Source of the DNA: a virus
DNA length: 22,495 nt
IMG/VR virus record: IMGVR_UViG_3300035145_000581
Span: 1-22,495 of that record
Direction: 5' to 3' (one strand)
In this document: positions 15,491-21,772 of the stretch, piece after piece
Layout of the letters: every line of letters starts with the position of its first letter
Numbering within the stretch: position 1 is the first letter of the stretch
The notes under the pieces: generated by a model
Told to the model about the DNA's origin: nothing
The model's database searches: none
Seen by the model: the letters and a program-made list of their open reading frames with translations, nothing else
Made by a program: the position numbers and the translations under genes

Positions 15491-15550
15491 GCTTTTTGCT
15501 CAGAGCCTACATCCTTTTAATACTGTTTAACGTGTGTTTGTATCTTTGCC

Positions 15551-15637
15551 GTCATACATCTCCAGAGTCCCGCACCAGGTTTACTGGATTGTCAAGGAGC
15601 CCGATTTTATTTGCCTCGGTTAGGGCTGGTGTATGAT
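15551..15637 (+). other. Predicted RNA three-way junction
   Basis: The closing helix pairs GTCATACATC (15551-15560) with GGTGTATGAT (15628-15637), 10 bp including two G-U. Directly adjoining it is TCCAG (15561-15565) with CTGGA (15584-15588). After a 9-base linker comes AGCCC (15598-15602) with GGGCT (15623-15627), which abuts the closing helix. Two of the three junction strands have no unpaired bases, an arrangement that allows coaxial stacking and is unlikely by chance. Confidence 0.5.
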
Positions 15638-15700
15638 CCTATGTGTGCCTATGTTTGTGCCTTGTGTGCCGTAATAAGAGTTATTATCAGCAAATAGTTA

Positions 15701-16123
15701 TCAAGTCCTTAAGGCTTCCTTTAGGATTTCTGAGCCGCCTACTCTAACGTTGATAATACCGTTATAATATTCGTCTGTAAGTAGGACTTTTCTTTCGAAT
15801 TGTTCTTGTGCTTCTAAGTAACTAGCAACACCTCTACTAGGGCAGTAGTACAGTATTTCTCTACGAAAATTCTCTTCTCCTAGTTCTTCTACATCTGCTT
15901 TTAAATGATCGTTACTACCCCAATATGTACGCCAGTCGCTTTCTTTATAACCACGACGTTTGTTCTTTTTGCCTTTTAGTGGAGGCTTTGTTGTTTTAAA
16001 TTTGGCAAGTTTTTTACCAACATATTTTCTGTCATTGGTTTTATTTGTAATAAGATATACAAATGCTTCGCAGTCCTCTGGAAGTTCAGTAACTTTTTTT
16101 CTGTTATAAATCCAATCGCTCAT
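15701..16123 (-). CDS. GIY-YIG-like endonuclease-family protein
   Basis: A 140-residue protein with a GIY-YIG-type nuclease core. FVYLITNKTNDRKYVGKK (21-38) gives VYL...YVG in place of GIY...YIG. YWGSNDHLKADV (67-78) and an acidic helix with YLEAQEQFE (Glu104 as the likely metal ligand) follow, and YYNGIINV (119-126) supplies the late Asn. A basic insert (KTTKPPLKGKKNKRRGYK, ~44-60) could bind DNA. Proteins of this type are common in marine T4-like phages and are usually called putative endonucleases; biochemical function is unproven. Its ATG overlaps the stop of the gp51-like frame as TAATG, placing it third in the gp26 operon, which argues for a stable phage role rather than a recent homing insertion. 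The structured RNA gap lies just beyond its stop. Confidence 0.75.
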   Translation of the reverse strand: MSDWIYNRKKVTELPEDCEAFVYLITNKTNDRKYVGKKLAKFKTTKPPLKGKKNKRRGYKESDWRTYWGSNDHLKADVEELGEENFRREILYYCPSRGVASYLEAQEQFERKVLLTDEYYNGIINVRVGGSEILKEALRT

Positions 16124-16377
16124 TATAAGTATTCGTTTGATTCTGAGTCATCACCATTTTTTGCTTTACTGTAAGCAGTTAAAACCTCTACGAATAATCT
16201 TCTTTCATCCATAGATAAGTTCCACGCCTCAGTATAGGACATTCGGCCTTCACTATAAACAACTATTTCCATAATATTTTTATAAAGTGCCGATCTCTGT
16301 TCTTTTAACTTCTCTAGATACTGAATTATTTCATCAGGTTCGGCGTTTGCTAGGAAGCCGTGAAAAAATTTACAGGA
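16123..16377 (-). CDS. gp51: gp51-like hub assembly protein, -1 frame extension of gp26
   Basis: An 84-codon open frame that overlaps the end of gp26 in the -1 frame. The encoded stretch HGFLANAEPDEIIQYLEKLK, then a helix with KNIMEIVVYSEG, then YTEAWNLSMDERRLFVEVL, looks like a real, helical, conserved-type protein and resembles the small gp51 baseplate-hub assembly factors found next to gp26. It has no ATG, GTG or TTG before an internal ATG about 42 codons in, which would remove half of it. The most economical explanation is -1 ribosomal frameshifting at the slippery run 16362-16371, adding 79 residues after gp26 Phe280 to give a fusion of ~359 residues. Its stop overlaps the ATG of the next gene (TAATG), so ribosomes must reach its end in this frame. 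The main alternative is a missing T in the six-T run, which would make gp26 and gp51 one continuous gene. Confidence 0.65.
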   Translation of the reverse strand, partial: SCKFFHGFLANAEPDEIIQYLEKLKEQRSALYKNIMEIVVYSEGRMSYTEAWNLSMDERRLFVEVLTAYSKAKNGDDSESNEYL

Positions 16378-17201
16378 TCAAGTATTATTGTTGATTCTGT
16401 TATATTACCACATTCTTCACATTCAAATTTAACATCTTTGGCAACACCTTTTGTGGAAATTTTACTACTTTCCTCTTCAATTTTAGCACCAATACTTGCT
16501 TCACAGTTATTTAAAAATTCTAAAATTTGCTCTCTATCGGTAACCTCTATGACTTCGTCTTCGTCTTTTACAATTATTTTTTCTATACTTTCAACAATAA
16601 GACTAAAATTTAATTGTGCCATTCTATTAAAATTTTCATTAAAGATTTTTAGTTTGTCAAGATCATCTGGTAAGTCTGATATTCCCTGTAAACTTCTAGT
16701 TGTTTGAAAATTAATTAATCCTGCTTCTATAGTAGATCTGTATTTAACAGGACGTAATAAAACTTTAAGACCTTCATACTCTATTTCGTTAATTTCGCTT
16801 AATGGGTCTATTCCGTCTAAGGATTCTGAAATACTTGTTACACCTGTTAATTCTTTATCTTCACAGGTTTCACATTTAGTAGTTACTTCCATTTCATCGC
16901 CATATGTAGCAGATTGTATTCCCATAAGAATTGCGTCTACGTCTATATTTGTTAATTCCATTGGTTCTAATACACTAGGTACACAACTTTTAATAATTTG
17001 TAGTACTGCTTCACCATTAAGTAAAGCATCTGGATTTTTCATTAATATTTCGTCTTTTGCTGTCATAGGAAAAATCGCAACTTCCTGGCTTTCTGGAAAG
17101 TCTAATTCATCGCTTTTATTGAATAATCCTCCACTAGGTAATTTCATATACAATTTAGGTTGCCTAAAATGTGCGGCTAATGGATTTTGTTTATTCGTCA
17201 T
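16350..17201 (-). CDS. gp26: Baseplate hub assembly protein gp26
   Basis: A 283-residue protein of the T4 gp26 baseplate family (PF12322-like). Diagnostic segments are YMKLPSGGLF (18-27), FPMTAKDEILMKNPDALLNG (44-63), VLQIIKSCVPSV and ILMGIQSATYGDEMEV (91-106). Two CxxC pairs, Cys110/Cys113 and Cys261/Cys264, probably form one zinc ribbon bringing the two ends together. T4 gp26 is 208 residues. The ATG is preceded by AGGAG and lies ~56 bases below a late promoter. The last codons, GTA AAT TTT TTC, carry slippery heptamers feeding the -1 frame gp51-like extension, so both a short (gp26) and a long (gp26-51) form are expected. Its divergent neighbour is the probable tape measure, which fits a role as a tail-assembly chaperone pair. 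Confidence 0.85.
   Translation of the reverse strand: MTNKQNPLAAHFRQPKLYMKLPSGGLFNKSDELDFPESQEVAIFPMTAKDEILMKNPDALLNGEAVLQIIKSCVPSVLEPMELTNIDVDAILMGIQSATYGDEMEVTTKCETCEDKELTGVTSISESLDGIDPLSEINEIEYEGLKVLLRPVKYRSTIEAGLINFQTTRSLQGISDLPDDLDKLKIFNENFNRMAQLNFSLIVESIEKIIVKDEDEVIEVTDREQILEFLNNCEASIGAKIEEESSKISTKGVAKDVKFECEECGNITESTIILDPVNFFTAS
16362..16371 (-). promoter_or_regulatory. Candidate -1 programmed frameshift site
   Basis: In the gp26 frame the minus strand reads GTA AAT TTT TTC ACG. This holds two overlapping X XXY YYZ heptamers, A AAT TTT (16365-16371) and T TTT TTC (16362-16368). Slipping back one base leads straight into the open -1 frame; the gp26 stop follows four codons later. A weak 4-bp stem, CGGC-N12-GCCG, lies one base downstream, closer than usual for a stimulator. 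Confidence 0.6.
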
Positions 17202-17226
17202 AATTAAAACTCCTGTTAATTCTTTT

Positions 17227-17234
17227 GATAAATA
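17227..17234 (+). promoter_or_regulatory. Late promoter for the probable tape measure
   Basis: GATAAATA on the plus strand, 64 bases before the ATG at 17299. Expected start is near 17241. It faces the late promoter of gp26 (17257-17264) so that each transcript runs through the other promoter. Confidence 0.7.
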
Positions 17235-17256
17235 CTGTATGAGTTTATCTACGATA

Positions 17257-17264
17257 TATTTATC
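17257..17264 (-). promoter_or_regulatory. Late promoter for gp26-gp51-GIY-YIG
   Basis: GATAAATA on the minus strand, with expected start near 17250 and a ~49-base leader that contains AGGAG before the gp26 ATG. With the plus-strand octamer 22 bases away it forms a perfect 8-bp inverted repeat. Confidence 0.7.
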
Positions 17265-17298
17265 ATAGTTAAAACAGCATATAATGGATTTTTAGTAA

Positions 17299-19566
17299 AT
17301 GGATGCAATAACTTTAGAAAACGGACAAACAGTTTTACCTGATTGGGCTAAAGAAGTCACTCTTAAAAAAATGGCGTCTGACATGTCCAAATTGTCAGGC
17401 ACAATTAAGTCTGAAAACGAAAAGTTAATTAGAGCAATCACAGGAGGCAAGGGTAGCAATAAAGATGCCAATGATGCCTCAAAGGCCACCAAAGAAAATA
17501 CAAAAGAAAAGAAAAAAGAAACAGAAGAAATTAAAAAGACTACCAAAGAATATAGTAATATGAGAGGTATGTCTGTTAGTATGGGTGCGGCCGTTGGTGG
17601 CGTAATTGGCGGATTAGTAAAAGGCGTTGGTGCCCTAACTGGTGCAATAGCAGGTCTAACCGTAGGAACTTTATTTAAATATACTGCATCTCTGAATAGG
17701 CTTACAGACGTAGGTCTAAACCAAGCAGACGAATTTATGGATAACGATGCCAAATTAAGGATATTTGGAATGTCTCTTGGACAAGCAACAGATTTTACTT
17801 TAGAAACCGCACAGGCTATGCAGGTATTAGGCATGGATACTGTGGCTCAGTTGTTAGGAACTTTTGATAGACTTACTGGCTCTGGAGCCGATTTAGGATT
17901 AACACTTGAAGACAATATAGATATATTTAGAAGAGAACTAGTATTTGCTACAAGATTAGGTAATATAGGAAGATTAGATGCCGCTCAAAGAGAAAATTTA
18001 GTTAAACGTACTAGGGATCTACTGGAAACGCAAATACAATATGCTGGTGTCTTAGGTACAAGTGTAGAAGTTATCAGAGACTTTACATTAAGTATGCTGG
18101 ATAGCTCAACAGACTTCCAGGCACGTTTATTATTATTAAACGAAGATTCCAGGCAAGAACTTATTAAGGGTACACAAGAGTTTGTAAGTGTTTTAAGAGC
18201 AACAGGTGGTTCACTGGGAGGTGAATTATCAGCGGCGGCTTTAGAAGCGGCATCGTTTGGTGCAATTGGATTCAGTGAATCTGCAAAAAGATTTGTTACT
18301 GTATTGCCTACTCTAGCAGGAAGTTTCAATAACTTTATTAGAGATTTTAATACAGGTGTTGTTGACGGTGAAGAAGCCGCTATGATGTTTACACAAACAT
18401 TAGGTACTCTTAACGAAGCAGAAAAACAAAGAATATTTGCAATAGCCAGAACAGGTGACGCACAGGCTCTTACTATGGCTAAGGGTATCATGGAATTCGA
18501 AAAATCTGTGGATAAATTGAGAAAAGATGGTCTTGACAAAATTTCTCCTGTTGATTTTCAAAGGACATTTAACCTTATGCAATCAGCAGGTACACAAATT
18601 GTTTCTACGTTTTCGGCAGTAAAGGATAAATTTATTGTAAACATGGTTGAAAATATTAATTTTGATGACTTTAATAATTCTTTTGTAGCATTAAAAAATG
18701 CAGTTACCGAAATGGCCGAGATATTTTTTGGAATTGGTGGTGATGCAGAGAAGGTTTCTGAGCAACTGGGTAAAACACTACCAACGTATATTGATTTTGT
18801 AACTGTAAAAATAGGTAAATTTAATGACAGACTTCAGCAATTTTTAAATGAAAACAAAGATGCAGGATTCACAAAAACATTTGAAAAAATAGTAACTCCA
18901 GCAATTCAATCTTTAATGGAAATATTCGGCAGAGAATGGAAAGTTCTAATGACAGGTTTTACCTTGAGATTAAGAAATGCTATGCCTTTTACAAAAAAAA
19001 TGAGCGATGAAGATATTGATCGAGCCAAGGATGCTGTCAGACAAAAATTAATACGAGAATCAGAAGAACGTAAAGTACTGGATTCAGCAAATAAGTCATA
19101 CCAAGGCAGTAGTTTACAAGATACAGTAAGCTCAAATCTAGCCGGAGGAAATTTTAACTACGATACAGATTATCCAGGCTTAATACGAGGTTCTTTTGCG
19201 GGAGACACCGGCGGTTATAGATTCTATACAGACTCAGGTTATCATGGAAATCCCAATAGTGTTCAGACAAGAACTTTGGGTAGTGCAGAATTAGATAAAA
19301 TAGAACAAGCCATGCTGGATAAATATTTAAGCCTTTCTTCTAGTTCCCCAGGAGAGGCGGCAGGATATTTAAAAGAATTACAAAGGACGGCTAATAAGAG
19401 ATCTCTCGAAACAGGAGTTGGAACCACTCATAGTAACGAATTTATGAACTCCTTTGATACTGATGGCACTACAGGTTTATCAGCAGAAGAGTTTAGAACT
19501 TATTTGGAGACTCTTATCATGCTTACAAGAAGACAGACTAAAACCATTGAAGAAGGCAACATGTAG
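17299..19566 (+). CDS. Probable tail tape measure protein (gp29 analogue)
   Basis: A 755-residue protein with tape-measure features. It has a charged N-terminal coiled coil (~30-90, Lys/Glu-rich), a Gly/Val/Ala-rich hydrophobic segment (residues ~92-126, including GAAVGGVIGGLVKGVGALTG), and then long helical stretches with little Cys or Pro to about residue 560. The C-terminal ~190 residues are Gly/Ser/Asp-rich and end with an EF-hand-like loop (DTDGTTGLSAEEF, from residue 720) and a final helix. T4 gp29 is 590 residues; I see no direct sequence match, so the call rests on composition and on its place beside the gp26/gp51 assembly genes. It starts from its own late promoter; the ribosome site before the ATG is weak. 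The portal gene follows after 67 bases. An alternative is another internal tail or head structural protein. Confidence 0.65.
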   Translation: MDAITLENGQTVLPDWAKEVTLKKMASDMSKLSGTIKSENEKLIRAITGGKGSNKDANDASKATKENTKEKKKETEEIKKTTKEYSNMRGMSVSMGAAVGGVIGGLVKGVGALTGAIAGLTVGTLFKYTASLNRLTDVGLNQADEFMDNDAKLRIFGMSLGQATDFTLETAQAMQVLGMDTVAQLLGTFDRLTGSGADLGLTLEDNIDIFRRELVFATRLGNIGRLDAAQRENLVKRTRDLLETQIQYAGVLGTSVEVIRDFTLSMLDSSTDFQARLLLLNEDSRQELIKGTQEFVSVLRATGGSLGGELSAAALEAASFGAIGFSESAKRFVTVLPTLAGSFNNFIRDFNTGVVDGEEAAMMFTQTLGTLNEAEKQRIFAIARTGDAQALTMAKGIMEFEKSVDKLRKDGLDKISPVDFQRTFNLMQSAGTQIVSTFSAVKDKFIVNMVENINFDDFNNSFVALKNAVTEMAEIFFGIGGDAEKVSEQLGKTLPTYIDFVTVKIGKFNDRLQQFLNENKDAGFTKTFEKIVTPAIQSLMEIFGREWKVLMTGFTLRLRNAMPFTKKMSDEDIDRAKDAVRQKLIRESEERKVLDSANKSYQGSSLQDTVSSNLAGGNFNYDTDYPGLIRGSFAGDTGGYRFYTDSGYHGNPNSVQTRTLGSAELDKIEQAMLDKYLSLSSSSPGEAAGYLKELQRTANKRSLETGVGTTHSNEFMNSFDTDGTTGLSAEEFRTYLETLIMLTRRQTKTIEEGNM

Positions 19567-19598
19567 CCAAGATCTTCAAATCCAACTTGACAACTTCA

Positions 19599-19606
19599 GA
19601 TAAATA
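19599..19606 (+). promoter_or_regulatory. Late promoter for portal gp20
   Basis: GATAAATA, 27 bases before the gp20 ATG, giving a ~20-base leader with AAGGA. It sits inside a possible sigma70-type promoter: TTGACA at 19587-19592 and TAATAT at 19610-19615, 17 bases apart. Confidence 0.75.
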
Positions 19607-19633
19607 GTGTAATATAACTAAAAGGATTCTTAT

Positions 19634-21370
19634 ATGAGTTGGAAAAAGTATTTTACATCAGTCGACAATAGTGGATTACCGCTAAATGTTACTGGCGATC
19701 AGGCCTCTACAGGCCCTGGTGCGGCTTCCAGCAGATATGCAAGTTGGTTACCTGAAGTTTATGCAGGTTCTCCAAATAGGCTAATGAGATACATGCAATA
19801 TGACCAAATGGATAACGATTTGGAAATAAATGCGGCATTAGATACAGTTGCAGAATTTGGGACACAAGAGGATGAATATTCAGGATTACCCTTTGAAGTC
19901 AAGTTCCATACAGATCCTACAGATACAGAAAACTCCATTATAAACAAAACCATAAAACAATGGAGTAAACTTAACGATTTGCATAAAAGAGTATTTGGTA
20001 TATTCAGAAGCACTATAAAATACGGTGATCAATTCTTTATCAGAGACCCAGAAACATTCAAATTATATTGGGTTGATCCTGCAAACATAGAAAAAGTTAT
20101 TGTAAACGAAAGTGAAGGTAAGAAGATTGAAACTTACTTTATTAAAAATTTAGAACCCCTATTTGAAGAATTAACAGCAACAAGTGTAGCAGGATTACAT
20201 GCAAGACCATACGGAAGTGGACAAGGTCTTACTGGTGTAATGGCAGGCGTAAACAGTACAGCAAATGCTTATGGTACTGGAGCAATAGATGGTGCAGACC
20301 AAGGAACACCTGTTGATGCTAAACATATTGTTCATGTAAGTTTAACACAAGGTATGGACCATGCATGGCCATTTGGTGTTAGTATATTAGAACCCATATT
20401 TAAGGTTTTCAAGCAAAAGGAATTGCTTGAAGACTCTATAATTATATACAGGGTACACAGAGCACCTGAAAGACGTGTGTTTATGATTGATGTTGGTAAT
20501 ATGCCACCTCACAAAGCAAGACAGTATTTAGAACAAGTAAAATATGAAGTACAACAAAAACGTGTACCTAATAAGAAAGCAGACGGCAGTGGTGTTGTAG
20601 ATGCCGCATATAATCCAATGAGTATGTTAGAAGACTACTTCTTTGCACAAACGGCAGATGGTAGAGGTTCAAAAGTTGACACACTACCAGGCGGAGAGAA
20701 TTTAGGACAAATAGATGACTTAAGATACTTTAATAATAAACTATTAAGAGGACTTAGAATACCAAGTTCTTACTTACCTACAGGGCCTGATGACGGGTCA
20801 GCAGTATACAATGACGGTAAAGTAGGTGTTGCTTATATACAGGAATATAGGTTTGCAAAGTATGTAGAAAGGCTTCAAAGACAGATACAAGAAGACCTAG
20901 ATAGAGAATTTAAGATGTTTTTAAAGCATCGTGGTATTGATATAGATAGTGCATTATTCAATATAGAATTCAATAAACCACTTAATTTTAGCACATATAA
21001 AGACTTACAATTGGATACAGAACGTGCTCAGTTATATAATACAGTAGCGGCAGTCCCTCACTTATCCAATCAATTTAAACTTAAAAAATACTTGGGTCTA
21101 ACAGAGCAAGAGATAAAAGAAAACGAAGAGCTCTGGAGATCTGAAAACGGATATGACAAATATGAAACACAGGATGGTAAATCTGCAGAATTAAGAAACT
21201 TAGGTATTAGGCCTAATGATCCAATGGCAGTAGATCCTAATTTTGAAATACCAGCAGGAGATATTCCATTGGAAGATCCAACGGCCGGTGAAGAAGGCAT
21301 AAATACTGATGATGCAGGTGGAGGAGAACCAACCCCACCTATAACACCAGGAGGACCGGGTAGTTTATAA
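19634..21370 (+). CDS. gp20: Portal vertex protein gp20
   Basis: A 578-residue portal protein, the 12-subunit ring through which DNA enters the head and to which the neck attaches. Recognisable segments include ASWLPEVYAGSPNR near the N-terminus, a clip and stem region with QGMDHAWPFGVSILEPIFKV, then RVHRAPERRVFMIDVGNMPP, AYNPMSMLEDYFFAQTADGR, LPGGENLGQIDDLRYF and RGLRIPSSYLPTGPDDGS. These are the conserved blocks used to type marine T4-like phages by g20. The size is close to T4 gp20 (524). The C-terminus ends in a Pro/Gly-rich acidic tail. The stop overlaps the next ATG (TAATG). It is transcribed from its own late promoter. Confidence 0.95.
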   Translation: MSWKKYFTSVDNSGLPLNVTGDQASTGPGAASSRYASWLPEVYAGSPNRLMRYMQYDQMDNDLEINAALDTVAEFGTQEDEYSGLPFEVKFHTDPTDTENSIINKTIKQWSKLNDLHKRVFGIFRSTIKYGDQFFIRDPETFKLYWVDPANIEKVIVNESEGKKIETYFIKNLEPLFEELTATSVAGLHARPYGSGQGLTGVMAGVNSTANAYGTGAIDGADQGTPVDAKHIVHVSLTQGMDHAWPFGVSILEPIFKVFKQKELLEDSIIIYRVHRAPERRVFMIDVGNMPPHKARQYLEQVKYEVQQKRVPNKKADGSGVVDAAYNPMSMLEDYFFAQTADGRGSKVDTLPGGENLGQIDDLRYFNNKLLRGLRIPSSYLPTGPDDGSAVYNDGKVGVAYIQEYRFAKYVERLQRQIQEDLDREFKMFLKHRGIDIDSALFNIEFNKPLNFSTYKDLQLDTERAQLYNTVAAVPHLSNQFKLKKYLGLTEQEIKENEELWRSENGYDKYETQDGKSAELRNLGIRPNDPMAVDPNFEIPAGDIPLEDPTAGEEGINTDDAGGGEPTPPITPGGPGSL

Positions 21371-21579
21371 TGAGATTAATAGAATTTTACAATCCAGAAC
21401 TTGACGAATTTGTTAAACGTAGTAAAGAGGATACTAGAAAATCCAAACTTACTTTAGAAGAATTAGGCAAATTAAGAAAGGTCAGAGATCTTAAAACTAA
21501 AGAGAAAGCAGAACATGACAAATTTGTTAAGGTTATGTATGCTAATCAGTCTCAAGACGCCGGTGGAGGACTAGTTTAA
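21370..21579 (+). CDS. Small head-region protein between gp20 and the prohead core gene
   Basis: A 69-residue basic, helical protein (MRLIEFYNPELDEFVKRSKE; then LTLEELGKLRKVRDLKTKEK and HDKFVKVMYAN). Small proteins with an LIEFY start and a TL..L..LRK.R.LK pattern sit directly after gp20 in marine T4-like phages; by position it could be compared with T4 gp67, but I see no clear sequence relation. Its ATG shares a base with the gp20 stop (TAATG), so it is coupled to portal translation. Its stop codon lies inside a palindrome that may act as a terminator. The function is unknown. Confidence 0.7.
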   Translation: MRLIEFYNPELDEFVKRSKEDTRKSKLTLEELGKLRKVRDLKTKEKAEHDKFVKVMYANQSQDAGGGLV

Positions 21580-21589
21580 ACTAGTTTTT
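21570..21589 (+). terminator. Weak terminator-like palindrome
   Basis: ACTAGTTTAAACTAGT is a perfect palindrome that can form a 6-bp stem with a TTAA loop, followed by TTTT. It includes the stop codon of the preceding gene. The stem is A/T-rich, so termination is uncertain. Confidence 0.35.
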
Positions 21590-21772
21590 AAGTTTTATAG
21601 TCAAAACATTAAATATAAAGACATAAACAAGCGATTTGACACTTTTCGCTCCAAAAACATCATTTTTACACCGTTTTACATCAAATAAACATACATCTAA
21701 TAAGTACTTAACAGGGTAGTTTGGACACTTACGTCTGAGCCACCAGAAGAAAATTTAATCGGAGAGACCACA

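Larger units (their letters stand above)
15288..15690 (+). ncRNA. Candidate structured non-coding RNA in a gene-free gap
   Basis: The stretch 15218-15700 holds no open frame of note, yet counted by hand it is about 42% G+C (45% at 15361-15660), well above its surroundings. It is dense in complementary arms: a 7-bp hairpin ACTCACC/GGTGAGT (15328-15347), a bipartite 11-bp hairpin (15456-15490), a three-way junction (15551-15637) and an A/T hairpin TAATAA-GAG-TTATTA (15672-15686) near the end. The closing helix of the junction contains two G-U pairs on the plus strand, which would be C-A mismatches on the minus strand, favouring transcription from the plus strand. No promoter was found; it may come from read-through of the gp46 operon. 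The ends are guesses. It does not look like a tRNA, tmRNA or rRNA to me, and I cannot name a family. Confidence 0.5.

Noticed and set aside
15218-15700. tRNA, tmRNA or group I intron in the gap
   Set aside because: No cloverleaf, no T-loop consensus, no CCA-type end and no recognisable P7 core were found on either strand; no split gene flanks it.
17985-18582. Minus-strand open frames within the tape measure
   Set aside because: Antisense shadows with no ribosome site, promoter or recognisable protein.
19318-19325. GATAAATA inside the tape measure gene
   Set aside because: It encodes LDKYL, and a better-placed late promoter for gp20 lies downstream at 19599.
21636-21664. TTGACA in the gap before the acidic core gene
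   Set aside because: No acceptable -10 lies 16-18 bases downstream, and the hexamer sits in the loop of a small AGCGA/TCGCT hairpin.
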